DNA of 49,100 nucleotides from an uncultured Flavobacteriales bacterium (GCA_913056345.1 CAJXMH010000023.1:1-49100), one strand, 5' to 3'. Shown: positions 1-8,470, counted from the stretch's first letter. The notes: generated by a model not told the origin, from the letters alone. Program-made: numbers and translations.

Positions 1-140
1 CCTTCAGAAAGACCGCCCATAACACCATCATTGACCACAGACCAGTCATTCTGGCTTTTGGCGGTAAAATCGTATAAATAGTCGGGACTTACCATAAAGC
101 TTAGGAAAGTTAGAATGAATAAGGTACTTAATGTCTTCAT
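1..140 (-). CDS. CIA30-family protein, N-terminal part (cut by window edge)
   Basis: The first 46 codons are visible and the rest lies beyond the left edge. After a hydrophobic N-terminus (MKTLSTLFILTFLSFMVS, probable signal peptide or anchor) comes a tryptophan followed by VVNDGVMGGLSEG. This matches the signature at the start of the complex I intermediate-associated protein 30 (CIA30) domain. Bacterial members are small beta-sandwich proteins of mostly unknown role. The gene follows hisC on the same strand with a 41-base gap, so the two may be co-transcribed. The family call rests on this one motif. Confidence 0.7.
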   Translation of the reverse strand, partial: MKTLSTLFILTFLSFMVSPDYLYDFTAKSQNDWSVVNDGVMGGLSE

Positions 141-181
141 AATAGGAAAACGCTAAGCTTAATAAAAGGTTTACACGCCGC

Positions 182-1291
182 TTATTTTTCTAAAAAGTGC
201 TTGAAAACATCCATGAAGCGTTTATTGGCGGCTTCAGTACCAATGGTTAGCCGAATGTAGCCTGGTGCGCCAAAGTTATCGCCCGGTCTGATCATAACTC
301 CTTCATCGAGCATATTAGAAGTTAGTTCAAGTGAAGGAATAGGTGACTTGAACATAATAAAATTGCCTTGGCTTTTTAGGTATTCAACTCCTAACTCTTC
401 AAATTTTTCATAAAGCCATTTTTTTCCTTCCCATACCATTTTTTGTGAGCGATTAACATGCTCTTCATCCTCTAGAGCGGCAAAGGCAGCTGCCATAGAA
501 ACGGTATCGATTCTAAACGGTCGAAAGATCTTGTTGAGGTATTCTCCAATCTCTGGGGTGGTAAAACCATAGCCAATACGCAAGCCTGCCAAGCCATAGA
601 TCTTAGAGAAGGTGTGCAAACCAATCACAGGCTTTCCTGCTTTCACGTAATCGATTGCATAGGGGAAATCATCTGCATCAACAAAATGGTAGTATACTTC
701 ATCGTAGACCACAATCACATCATCAGGAAGCTGCTCAATTAGGTGATCGATCTTTTCTTTTTCTATGTATGTGCCAGTTGGATTGTTGGGATTAGTGATG
801 AAAACAAGAGCAGTCTTTTCAGTTACGGCATTTAAAATCTCATCTATATCCAATTGATAATCTGGAGTGCTTAAAGGAATGTCTACCACAACACCACCTT
901 CTAGCTCAATCATGTTTTTGTAGGGAGAAAAGGTAGGGGAGGAGACAATGCATTCTGCGCCTACGCTAACTAAGCCTCGACAAATTATTTCCAAGACCTC
1001 TACGCCACTATTGGCGGTAATGAACTGACCTGATTTGATTTCTTGCTTGTAGTAGTCCGCCAGCTTATCTTGAAATTGAAAATCATCGTAGTGATCATAT
1101 TCATAAACGCCGTCAATTGCTTGCTTAACCGCTGCTAGTGCTTTTGGCGAAGCACCCATCAAATTTTCATTGGAAGAAAGCTTGTAAAAAGTATCCCAAT
1201 TGGTTTTGTTGGGAGTAGGTTTTCGCAATTGAAAACGGGTAGCTTTTTCGATATGTGACTTGAAAAGAGGGTGTGAATTTGAATTACTCAT
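182..1291 (-). CDS. hisC: Histidinol-phosphate aminotransferase-like PLP enzyme
   Basis: A 369-residue class I/II (fold type I) aminotransferase. It has the SSNENLMGASPKA segment typical of the HisC subfamily (residues 39-51), TNPNNPTGT (166-174), YDEVYYHF (196-203), the PLP lysine K230 in HTFSKIYGLAGLRIGYG with its phosphate-contacting arginine R238, and a C-terminal IRLTIGT. HisC enzymes transfer an amino group from glutamate to imidazole-acetol phosphate; close relatives act on aromatic keto acids. No other his gene is nearby, so an aromatic aminotransferase role is equally possible. The start is an ATG at 1291, 19 bases downstream of a TAAATTTG element. Confidence 0.85.
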   Translation of the reverse strand: MSNSNSHPLFKSHIEKATRFQLRKPTPNKTNWDTFYKLSSNENLMGASPKALAAVKQAIDGVYEYDHYDDFQFQDKLADYYKQEIKSGQFITANSGVEVLEIICRGLVSVGAECIVSSPTFSPYKNMIELEGGVVVDIPLSTPDYQLDIDEILNAVTEKTALVFITNPNNPTGTYIEKEKIDHLIEQLPDDVIVVYDEVYYHFVDADDFPYAIDYVKAGKPVIGLHTFSKIYGLAGLRIGYGFTTPEIGEYLNKIFRPFRIDTVSMAAAFAALEDEEHVNRSQKMVWEGKKWLYEKFEELGVEYLKSQGNFIMFKSPIPSLELTSNMLDEGVMIRPGDNFGAPGYIRLTIGTEAANKRFMDVFKHFLEK

Positions 1292-1310
1292 GCGCGATTA
1301 GTTATATTTT

Positions 1311-1318
1311 CAAATTTA
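1311..1318 (-). promoter_or_regulatory. Putative -7 element (TAAATTTG) for hisC-like gene
   Basis: On the minus strand this reads TAAATTTG, an exact match to the Bacteroidota -7 consensus TAnnTTTG. It ends 19 bases before the ATG at 1291. I see no clear -33 TTTG at the usual distance. Confidence 0.5.
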
Positions 1319-1353
1319 ATTAAAGTTCAGCCTTAAGTAAGACAAACTTAAAG

Positions 1354-1382
1354 TTGAAAAGTGCTAATATTTTTTACCTTTA
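1354..1382 (+). promoter_or_regulatory. Putative promoter of the tandem SpoIIAA-like gene
   Basis: TTG at 1354-1356 is followed after 18 bases by TACCTTTA at 1375-1382, one mismatch from TAnnTTTG. The ATG at 1401 lies 18 bases further on. It is divergent to the hisC promoter in the same 109-base gap. Confidence 0.5.
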
Positions 1383-1400
1383 AAAGAAAAACCAAACACC

Positions 1401-2150
1401 ATGAACTTGAAGAATCTATCAGGCAATACCTATGAATTTGAAATTGCTGAAAATCTAGATAATCAGCTAATTGAAGATTTTGAGCAATTGCTTAAAGAGT
1501 CTGGTGAACGCCATGAGAAAATAAATTTAGTGGCCCACATCAATGATTTTCCATCTTTTAGGCAGTTCACAGCTTGGAGTGCTTTAAGTAAGGTCAAGTT
1601 TTCAGCTTGGAATAGAGTTAACCGTTATGCTCTGGTAAGTGATGAAAAGTGGGTAGAACGCCTTTTTCCCTTAACACAATACATAGCACTGGGTATTACT
1701 ATAAAACTTTTTCATAAAAGTGAATATGAACAGGCGGCAGCCTGGGCAAAAGAGGAAGTGAAACCGGATATTAAGGCTGAGGACTATTTCTCAGAAGTTG
1801 ACATTGAGCAGATCAGAGGAACCAACATTTACTGCCTAACCATTGATGGCATAATTGATGAAGTGGCGACCCAAGTCCTGTATCAAATTATAGATGAATT
1901 ACCAGAAGGGAAGAAGATTCGCTTAATGGCTGAAATCAAAGACTTTGAAGGCCTTGATAAGTTGAAAACCTATCTTAAAGGATTGTATTTGGATTTAAAG
2001 TTCATCGGGAAAATTGATAAATATGCTATAGTAGCAGACGATGATTGGGAAGACTGGATCAAAGTAGCCGATTTTTTGACACCAGGTTTAGAAATCAAAG
2101 CTTTTGAAGAAGATGAGCGAGAAGCGGCCTTAAGTTGGTTGAGTCAGTAA
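1401..2150 (+). CDS. Tandem SpoIIAA-like (STAS-fold) protein
   Basis: A 249-residue soluble protein built from two copies of a SpoIIAA-like/STAS domain, roughly residues 1-120 and 128-249. Both copies share the same plan: an N-terminal beta-rich stretch, a central strand with an LxAxIxDF pattern (LVAHINDF in copy 1, LMAEIKDF in copy 2), a W-or-K/YALVSD-type segment (RYALVSDEKW and KYAIVADDDW), then an acidic C-terminal helix ending in AAxxWxxxE or AALSWL. There is no signal peptide and no catalytic motif. The SpoIIAA-like family has no settled function; lipid or small-ligand binding has been suggested. It converges on the TerB-like gene with four bases between the stops. Confidence 0.75.
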   Translation: MNLKNLSGNTYEFEIAENLDNQLIEDFEQLLKESGERHEKINLVAHINDFPSFRQFTAWSALSKVKFSAWNRVNRYALVSDEKWVERLFPLTQYIALGITIKLFHKSEYEQAAAWAKEEVKPDIKAEDYFSEVDIEQIRGTNIYCLTIDGIIDEVATQVLYQIIDELPEGKKIRLMAEIKDFEGLDKLKTYLKGLYLDLKFIGKIDKYAIVADDDWEDWIKVADFLTPGLEIKAFEEDEREAALSWLSQ

Positions 2151-2154
2151 AACT

Positions 2155-2529
2155 TTACAATTCGTTAAGCCGCTGTTTAAAGTCCAAGATCAATTTATTC
2201 TCTTCTTTGGTGATGGGATGAAAAGCTCGGGCAACCTTTTCTAGAATTGCACAAAAATCGGTTCGCATATCGTCTTGCAAGAACTCTTTGCCTATTTCAA
2301 TTTCTTTCATTGCTAAACCAGGCAATTGTGAAGATTCATAACCATCATATTTTTCAAGTACTTTAAAGGTGATTTCAGCTAGATCGTAGTCAAAATTATT
2401 TCGATCAGTTTCTGCCTTGACCAGTTCATGCAATTTTTCTCTTTCCTCTTGATCAATATGTCCATCAGCTCTAGCCACAGCATACGCCATAATACCCAAG
2501 CCAAGAAATAATCTTTCTTTTTTTTCCAT
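2155..2529 (-). CDS. TerB-like (tellurite-resistance-like) small protein
   Basis: A 124-residue, mostly helical, acidic protein. The MAYAVARADGHIDQEEREKL stretch (residues 14-33) matches the first helical hairpin of TerB-like domains, where a conserved Asp/Glu cluster binds metal in characterised members. Later residues (FHPITKEENKLILDF) fit the second half of the fold. TerB-like domains occur in many stress and membrane-associated proteins, so a tellurite role should not be assumed. It is the last gene of the tsaC cluster, 31 bases after the DUF6671-like gene, with no promoter of its own visible. Confidence 0.6.
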   Translation of the reverse strand: MEKKERLFLGLGIMAYAVARADGHIDQEEREKLHELVKAETDRNNFDYDLAEITFKVLEKYDGYESSQLPGLAMKEIEIGKEFLQDDMRTDFCAILEKVARAFHPITKEENKLILDFKQRLNEL

Positions 2530-2560
2530 TGGTTGATTTGCGCTTTCTTAAAGTTTAAAA

Positions 2561-3397
2561 TTAAGGATTACAAAAGTCGCAATAGGTCGGATCTTCTTCG
2601 GTTTTTCCCCTTGGATCTTTTCTTTCTTCCTTAAAGTCACAATTTTCACAGGCCCATATTTCACTTTTAATGCTTCTAGTCGGATTTCCACACAAAGCAC
2701 ATGGTAAACCACTTTTCTTTTCTTTAACCCAAAAGCCGGGCTGGGTGCAATTGGGACAGCAAGACTTTAACTTTTCAATCAATAAGTCAGTTGTTTTAGC
2801 AATTACTTTCATGCGACTGGGATTAAATATAGCTCGCATGTCAGTTTCAACTCTCACTGTTTCACTGATCGACCTTAATTCCTCAAACTCACTAAGCAAT
2901 TTAATTTCTGATCCAATTCCTTTTACCACTTTGAGCTGTTTGCCATCATTGGCTTTTAAGATCAAAGCATGCGATGGAAAGTTGACTTTTTCAGCAAACG
3001 TTAGCAGACTCGAGCTGTTTTTAACTTCCTCAGAAGCATAATTGGTTTCCATGCTTAATGAAGAAGCTGAAATTTCTAATCCATTCTTTTGATCGATCAA
3101 GACTAAAAACTCTTCATCGCAGGCTATAAAAGGAATATTGGGGTGCGGTCCAAAGGAGCCTTCACTAGCAATAACAAGCTGTTGGTTGCTTTTTGCTAAG
3201 GCAGCAAGTGCTTTTGCTTTTGCTGTTTCAAGCGGAGACTTTTTTCTTTCTACTTCTCCACTAAAAGTCCCAAATTGATCTGTGTCAAAATCCTTCGGCA
3301 CGATCGTCTTTATTCCAAAAGCTTGTTTGAAAGCAGGGGCAATTACTTTCTCTTTTTGGTGCTTAGTGGCAATTAAGAGCTCTCTGTTCTCGAACAT
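2561..3397 (-). CDS. DUF6671-like protein with C-terminal double zinc ribbon
   Basis: A 278-residue protein of unknown function. The N-terminal half (LLIATKHQKEKVIAPAF, DQFGTFSGEVER, VIASEGSFGPHPNIPF) carries the signature motifs I associate with DUF6671. The C-terminal 70 residues contain four CxxC pairs (CPNC, CALC, CENC, CDFC), enough ligands for two zinc ribbons. The GTFSGE and ASEGSFG pieces loosely recall the YjjX/ITPase group of nucleotide-cleaning enzymes; this is only a resemblance. Its ATG overlaps the tsaC stop in a TAATG junction, so the two are probably translationally coupled. Confidence 0.6.
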   Translation of the reverse strand: MFENRELLIATKHQKEKVIAPAFKQAFGIKTIVPKDFDTDQFGTFSGEVERKKSPLETAKAKALAALAKSNQQLVIASEGSFGPHPNIPFIACDEEFLVLIDQKNGLEISASSLSMETNYASEEVKNSSSLLTFAEKVNFPSHALILKANDGKQLKVVKGIGSEIKLLSEFEELRSISETVRVETDMRAIFNPSRMKVIAKTTDLLIEKLKSCCPNCTQPGFWVKEKKSGLPCALCGNPTRSIKSEIWACENCDFKEERKDPRGKTEEDPTYCDFCNP

Positions 3398-4353
3398 TAT
3401 GATTCGCTTGATGCCCGTTTGAGTTTGTCGTTAATGGTTTTCCCAAGGCCATGATTTGGAAATTCCTCCGTTACGATCAGGTCAAGGTCAGCCTCATCTA
3501 GCCGATGCAAAGCCGCATAAAGGTTATGGGCTGCCTCTTCCAAACTGCCGCTTGGGCTTAGTACTTCAACCTTTTGAGCATATAGAGCGGTAGACACTTT
3601 GGAGAATACTAGAATTCCTACTTTCTTGTCTTGAACATTTTTTAAATAAGCTTCAGCTGATTCACAAAATACGGTTGGAGTGTGCGGAGAATAATGCTTT
3701 TGGCTTAAACCAGGAGCTATTCCGCCTTCTTGACTTCTGTTTCGAAGTTCAACCTTTCCTACCACCGCTTCGATCTGTTCTTTGCTGATAGATCCTAGTC
3801 GGTAGATCAAGGGCTTATCGTCTTCAAAGCCAACAATAGTAGATTCTAAACCTCCTTCGCAAACCCCTCCATCTAAAACCATTTTTAGCTTAGGACCGAA
3901 TGCTTTTTTAACATGCTCAGCCGCAGTTGGACTAATGGCCTGGTAAGGATTGGCGCTTGGAGCCACTAGTGGGAAGTCGAGTTTTGAAAGTAGATCAAGC
4001 GTCAGGGGATGATTTGGAACCCGCACAGCTAAGCTGTTGTTTCCGGCTGTTGCTTCATCTGGAATAATCTCTTTTTTCTTTAAGATCAGACTCAATGAGC
4101 CCGGCCAAAAGGCTTTTGCTAATCTCCAAGCTCCCTCAGGAATTTCTGTGGCTACGGTTTCTAATTGATTGATGGAAGCAAGGTGCACGATCAACGGATT
4201 GTTTTTGGGCCTTCGCTTTAAAGTATAGATTTTATCAATTGCAGAAGGATCCAAGGCATTGCCGGCAAGACCATAAACCGTTTCGGTAGGGATGGCGACT
4301 AATTCGCCGGCTGAAAGTAATTGGATTGCCTTATCTATTGTTGAACGCTTCAC
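3397..4353 (-). CDS. tsaC: L-threonylcarbamoyladenylate synthase (Sua5-type TsaC)
   Basis: This enzyme makes threonylcarbamoyl-AMP from threonine, bicarbonate and ATP, the first step of the t6A37 modification of ANN-decoding tRNAs. The 318 residues comprise an N-terminal YrdC domain (IPTETVYGLAGNA at about 22-34, RRPKNNPLIVH, LAVRVPNHP, APSANPYQAISPTAAEHV, GGLESTIVGF) and a C-terminal Sua5 domain joined by the APGLSQKHYSPHTP linker. That makes it the long Sua5 form rather than the short TsaC. The start codon is GTG at 4353; an in-frame stop lies 12 bases upstream and no ATG intervenes. It heads a coupled cluster with the DUF6671-like and TerB-like genes. Confidence 0.93.
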   Translation of the reverse strand: MKRSTIDKAIQLLSAGELVAIPTETVYGLAGNALDPSAIDKIYTLKRRPKNNPLIVHLASINQLETVATEIPEGAWRLAKAFWPGSLSLILKKKEIIPDEATAGNNSLAVRVPNHPLTLDLLSKLDFPLVAPSANPYQAISPTAAEHVKKAFGPKLKMVLDGGVCEGGLESTIVGFEDDKPLIYRLGSISKEQIEAVVGKVELRNRSQEGGIAPGLSQKHYSPHTPTVFCESAEAYLKNVQDKKVGILVFSKVSTALYAQKVEVLSPSGSLEEAAHNLYAALHRLDEADLDLIVTEEFPNHGLGKTINDKLKRASSES

Positions 4354-4772
4354 AGGTTTAAATGATTATTTCTCGATACAAAATAAAGCAACAAATAAAA
4401 ACCTACTACATTATTAAAAACTTGAACTAATCTACTTCACAAATTTGAAATAGACCTTAAAAGGTAATAATAACCCCTAAATAAGACATCTTTATGATGC
4501 GTAAGTTCTCATATTATTACAGCAACTTATAACTATCGATTTTTCTAATTCTGAACTTCTTCAAGTCTAACTTGATTAGCACGCTTATAAATGATTTTAT
4601 CTTTCTACAGCATTTGTAAAGTCGCTTAGCTTATAAAAACCCTAATAAACTAGGTCTGATGAAAAACTGTTTTTTCTCTTGCCACATATAGGTTTTTTAG
4701 TTTTGATTTGAGCAGTTGAAATCCAAGGTTTCCTCAAGATTATCCTAATTTTAAAGCCTTTATTCAATAGAG
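4354..4772. other. 419-base AT-rich intergenic region
   Basis: This gap separates the divergent tsaC and T9SS cargo genes. Apart from one promoter-like pair at 4679-4705 on the plus strand I see no RNA gene, repeat or convincing small ORF. A 61-codon minus-strand frame overlapping its right end (4642-4827) looks spurious. Confidence 0.5.
4679..4705 (+). promoter_or_regulatory. Putative promoter of the 764-residue T9SS cargo gene
   Basis: TTG at 4679-4681, a 16-base spacer, then TAGTTTTG at 4698-4705, an exact match to TAnnTTTG. It would give a 5' leader of about 65 bases before the TTG start at 4773. Confidence 0.45.
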
Positions 4773-7067
4773 TTGAAACTACTATTATCCATAGCCTTTT
4801 TAATGAGTGCCTCTTTTTTGATGGCACAAACCACTATTTGGTCAGTTGATTTTGAAACCGGATATGCAGATAATGATGAGCTTGCGCAAGATAATAATGC
4901 TCCCGCAGGACTTGATTGGACTAAGTCGGGCGTGCCTTCTAACTGGTGGAGGGTAGAAAGCGATAATGCCATTAGTGGTTCATTTTCAATGTCTGGCAGA
5001 AATACGGATGGGCCGATGACATGGACCTCTGAGACCATCGATATTAGCGGGTTTGTAAACATTTCAATTTCCATAGACTTAGCTGAAGTAAATTGCGAAG
5101 CAGGCGATATCATAGAAACCTTCTATGATTTGGGTAGCGGTAATGTGGAGTTTGGTAATGGTAACGGAGATGGCAATTTTAATTCGGCTAGCAATAGCAT
5201 AAATGGTTTAAATGGAACTTCTTTAACCCTAACAGTAAGGCTGAATAATAATGGGGGAGGAGAACGCAGTATTTTTGATAACGTTTTAGTTCAAGGTACT
5301 GCAAGCCAAGGTTATCTAGGACCTGGAGGGGTAGGCGATACTGATGGTAGCGGAGAGTTGGAGTTTTGGTACATCGCTGAGGAAACATCTTTCAGTAACG
5401 GAGATCTAGTGAATACCGTACCTGATCTTTCAGGCAATGGACGTACCTTAACGGCTATAGGAGGGGAACGTCCTACTTTTTTAGATAATGAAGTCAATGG
5501 CTTAGCTGCTTTTGATTTTAATTTAAACGATGAACTTGAAACGACCTACCAAGGGAGCTCTAATGAAAATATGTCGTTTGGAATGGCCATGAGTTATGAT
5601 GCTAACGCAGGACTGAACATTGCCTTGCAACATGGGGGAAGAAATACAATTGGAGTAAACGGTGCTGATTTTTATGCGGATTTTGTAGGTGGATCAAACC
5701 ATACGAGCACTACAACTGCTACTTCTGCTTGGGTTTATCATGCCAAGCGGTTTGCAAATACTGGCAGTAATCGTCTCAACTTTTATGTAGACAATGCCAA
5801 TACTGATAATTTTACTCACAACATTGAAAATAGAACAAGCAATACTTGGATTGGAGGACACGGAACAGGTGGAGGCACAGGCTTTGATGGTAGAATTGCT
5901 GAAGTTTATAAGTATAGCAAGGTATTAAACAGTATTGAACAGCTATTAATTGCGAATTATTTCGCAGCTAAATACGGACTTACCTTAGCTTCAGATGATG
6001 TTTATGATGAGGATGATGATGGGTTTGATTTTGACGTGGCAGGCATTGGTCAAGCGGCTGATGGCAGTGCCCATACAGATGCACAAGGAACCGGCCTAGT
6101 ACGCATAAATACACCTGCAAATCTTGACAATGGGGAGTATCTCATTTGGGGGCATAACAATGAGCCTTTGAATGCCTATAATGTAACCGATTTGCCGACA
6201 AGCATAGAAAGAAAAATTGATCGAGAATGGAAAGTCAGTGAAACAGGCGAGCTTGGGGACATCTTTATTTCATTTGACCTCTCCTCTGTTTTTGGCCCTA
6301 TTACAGCTTCTGACTTAAGGTTGCTAATAGATACAGACGGTGATGGATTTTTTTCTGATGAAACTGTTGAAACCGGAGGAGTGATCTCAGGAGCAACAGA
6401 TCTTGGGGGAGATGTTTTTCAATGGACTGGAATTAATTTTGACGACAATGACCTTTTTAGCATTGGCTCCATAGATTTTGAAAATACCCCTTTGCCTGTA
6501 GAGCTGCTTTCTTTTACTGCCGATCGTATGGCAGACCAAACTGTTACTGTAAATTGGGTAACAGCTACAGAACAAAACAATGATTATTTTACCGTAGAAC
6601 GTTCTGAAGATGGCAATCTTTGGGAATGGGTAGGTGAGCTTCCTGGAGCAGCAAATTCGAATGTGAAAATTGAATACCAATTACAAGACCCAAAACCCAT
6701 GGCTGGTTTTTCTTACTATCGATTGAAGCAGACTGATTTTAACGGTGAATTCGAATACTTTGGACCTGTGGCTGTTCAAGGGATGAATCAAGATGATCGG
6801 GCTAAAGCAGAAGCCTTTATTTATCCAAACCCAAGCAATGGTCGTAAATTGTTTGTGGAATTAGTCAATTTTAAGTCTGATACGTACCAAATTAATATAA
6901 TGAACCAAGCCGGAACTCTGCTATTAGATCGATCACTCACCATTGAAGAAGGAGTTTCATACGTTGAACTTGAGTTACTACACGGCAGAGTCCTAGAATC
7001 AGGGCTTCATTTGATTCGAATTAGTTCTTTTGATAAAGTAGTAGTGAAGAAATACATCGTTAAATAA
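4773..7067 (+). CDS. Secreted T9SS cargo protein with DUF8202/LamG-like region
   Basis: A 764-residue protein. It has a signal peptide (MKLLLSIAFLMSASFLMA, cut before QTT), a jelly-roll-like region (about 20-175), then a concanavalin/LamG-like region (about 185-400) starting LEFWYIAEE and containing LVNTVPDLSGNGRTL and GRIAEVYKYSKVL. A segment with FDFDVAGIGQAADGSAH and EYLIWGHNNEPL follows, as seen in DUF8202-type surface proteins. The C-terminal 80 residues are a type A sorting domain (FIYPNPSNGRKLFVEL ... IVKKYIVK-like end). T9SS cargo crosses the outer membrane and is released or anchored; the ligand is unknown. The only usable long start is TTG: an in-frame stop lies just upstream and the next ATG would truncate the signal peptide. 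Confidence 0.8.
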   Translation: MKLLLSIAFLMSASFLMAQTTIWSVDFETGYADNDELAQDNNAPAGLDWTKSGVPSNWWRVESDNAISGSFSMSGRNTDGPMTWTSETIDISGFVNISISIDLAEVNCEAGDIIETFYDLGSGNVEFGNGNGDGNFNSASNSINGLNGTSLTLTVRLNNNGGGERSIFDNVLVQGTASQGYLGPGGVGDTDGSGELEFWYIAEETSFSNGDLVNTVPDLSGNGRTLTAIGGERPTFLDNEVNGLAAFDFNLNDELETTYQGSSNENMSFGMAMSYDANAGLNIALQHGGRNTIGVNGADFYADFVGGSNHTSTTTATSAWVYHAKRFANTGSNRLNFYVDNANTDNFTHNIENRTSNTWIGGHGTGGGTGFDGRIAEVYKYSKVLNSIEQLLIANYFAAKYGLTLASDDVYDEDDDGFDFDVAGIGQAADGSAHTDAQGTGLVRINTPANLDNGEYLIWGHNNEPLNAYNVTDLPTSIERKIDREWKVSETGELGDIFISFDLSSVFGPITASDLRLLIDTDGDGFFSDETVETGGVISGATDLGGDVFQWTGINFDDNDLFSIGSIDFENTPLPVELLSFTADRMADQTVTVNWVTATEQNNDYFTVERSEDGNLWEWVGELPGAANSNVKIEYQLQDPKPMAGFSYYRLKQTDFNGEFEYFGPVAVQGMNQDDRAKAEAFIYPNPSNGRKLFVELVNFKSDTYQINIMNQAGTLLLDRSLTIEEGVSYVELELLHGRVLESGLHLIRISSFDKVVVKKYIVK

Positions 7068-7083
7068 GAAGCTAATCCCGTTA

Positions 7084-7104
7084 CGCAGGATTTGCAATCC
7101 TGCG
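7084..7104. repeat. Perfect 9-bp inverted repeat, REP-like
   Basis: CGCAGGATT and AATCCTGCG surround a three-base loop (TGC). There is no T tract after it on either strand, so it is not a standard intrinsic terminator. A degenerate relative (AGGATT/AATCCT) occurs at 8445-8470 on the other side of the next gene. Confidence 0.6.
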
Positions 7105-7138
7105 CTTGGTAAACCATTCAGTATTATTCCGGTTAAGT

Positions 7139-7154
7139 CCCGATTAAAATCGGG
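7139..7154. repeat. 7-bp inverted repeat (CCCGATT/AATCGGG)
   Basis: A compact palindrome 35 bases after the first one, in the same gap between two converging T9SS cargo genes. It may belong to the same REP-like cluster. No T tract follows directly. Confidence 0.5.
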
Positions 7155-7244
7155 AGAGTCTCGTGTTCACTTTCATCGGTATTTGAATGAGATGCTTCTT
7201 GAGGGGTTTGATTTCGATCTTGAAAAGATACTTCGACTTCGTTT

Positions 7245-8405
7245 TTATTTAATCACTAATTTTTTACTATTGATAATGGAGTCTGATCTGAAGATATTAA
7301 TCGTATAAATACCTCTCGGAATCTCTAAATTCAATTCGATACTTTCCTTGTTAACTTCTTTATGAAATACAATCCTGCCGGTAAGATCGTAAATAGAAAT
7401 ACTAGAGATTTGTATGTTATTATCATAGCTAAGTTTAAAATTACCTTGATTAGGATTAGGATAAAGTTTAAGGCTAGCTTCTTTTTTTAAGTTGGGTATA
7501 GTGGTAACCATATTCATATTGCAAACAGCCATATCGAGACCCCGATGAGGGCTTGGAGGTAAAGGCATCGGCATAGGAGTGCCAATATTTGCTGTATTGT
7601 TAGAAAAGGTAATTGGAAGCAAAGCGTTAGGATAGGTCGGATTAGTAGGACCAAATCCATAATACAATGTTTGGTTTATATAAAAAGCTCCATAGCTATT
7701 CCTAAAATCAATACTTAAAGGATAGGAAGCAATTTGTTGTCCACTCAATGAGATTACTCTAATACTATCACTAACCGGTGGCAGAGCAAGCGAATTTAGA
7801 TTTTTAATGGCAAAATAGATGTTTCCCAAACTGTCCATAGCTAGGTCGGCTGAGACTATTCTTTTGCTCCGATCGTCATAAACATTAGTAAAACTGGTTC
7901 CATCAAAACGGTTTATTTGTCTTCTATTTTGGTTTCGGGGGTTACCACTAGAATAATAATAGAGGTTGCTTCCTGTACAGGTGCAATTTAGGTTGCTTAT
8001 ACCTGTTATAATAGGCACCCAGCTGCTGCCATCAAAATAGGTTGGAATAGCCCCCCTGTTGCCATTTAAAGTGTCTTTACTTCCATAAAAAGTAGGACTA
8101 AAATTACCTCCATTTAAATTTGCACAAATGGCGAGACTATTACTCAATGCTCCATTCATTAGCACACTATCTAACCTGACTTGATTATTGATTAATGTAA
8201 ACTGGCGGATTTGACCATTGGAAAGCAGCTGATAGAATACATTTGGAAGGCATGCTAAACCACTTTTGTTTTGTTTAAACTTTACTTTCCTGGGAACTGC
8301 ATTATCAGGTAAGTGATTTACATTCTGGATAAAATTTTGCCCGTAGGATTGTGAAATTGAAAAGAATATTATGAGTATTAGGAAAAAAGTAAGTCGTTTT
8401 GCCAT
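7245..8405 (-). CDS. Secreted T9SS cargo protein, function unknown
   Basis: A 386-residue protein with a clear signal peptide (hydrophobic core FFLILIIFFSIS, cleavage near SYGQ). The body of about 280 residues is rich in Asn, Ser, Tyr and beta-prone segments with recurring short motifs such as LYYYSSG, YFDGSSWVP and RFDGTSF, suggesting a propeller-like or repeat fold. I recognise no enzyme motif. The C-terminus is a type A sorting domain (LKLYPNPNQGNFKLSY, SISIYDLTGRIVFHKEV, PRGIYTINIF, KKLVIK). It stands alone, convergent with the upstream cargo gene and flanked on both sides by AGGATT/AATCCT palindromes. Confidence 0.75.
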   Translation of the reverse strand: MAKRLTFFLILIIFFSISQSYGQNFIQNVNHLPDNAVPRKVKFKQNKSGLACLPNVFYQLLSNGQIRQFTLINNQVRLDSVLMNGALSNSLAICANLNGGNFSPTFYGSKDTLNGNRGAIPTYFDGSSWVPIITGISNLNCTCTGSNLYYYSSGNPRNQNRRQINRFDGTSFTNVYDDRSKRIVSADLAMDSLGNIYFAIKNLNSLALPPVSDSIRVISLSGQQIASYPLSIDFRNSYGAFYINQTLYYGFGPTNPTYPNALLPITFSNNTANIGTPMPMPLPPSPHRGLDMAVCNMNMVTTIPNLKKEASLKLYPNPNQGNFKLSYDNNIQISSISIYDLTGRIVFHKEVNKESIELNLEIPRGIYTINIFRSDSIINSKKLVIK

Positions 8406-8444
8406 TTGATTAAAAGTTGATTTTAAATCAAGAATTTATTCTGC

Positions 8445-8470
8445 AGGATTTCTAATCCTAAACTAGGATT
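8445..8470. repeat. Imperfect palindrome cluster AGGATT-AATCCT-AGGATT
   Basis: AGGATT (8445-8450), AATCCT (8454-8459) and AGGATT (8465-8470) can form two alternative 6-bp hairpins. The first half resembles the perfect hairpin at 7084-7104. It lies between the cargo gene and the 3' end of mnmE. Confidence 0.5.

Noticed and set aside
2670-3041. 123-codon frame antisense to the DUF6671-like gene
   Set aside because: The minus-strand gene has four CxxC pairs and a coupled start; the antisense peptide has no recognisable feature.
4642-4827. 61-codon minus-strand frame overlapping the start of the 764-residue cargo gene
   Set aside because: The composition is lysine- and serine-rich without pattern, and it covers the signal-peptide codons of a well-supported gene.
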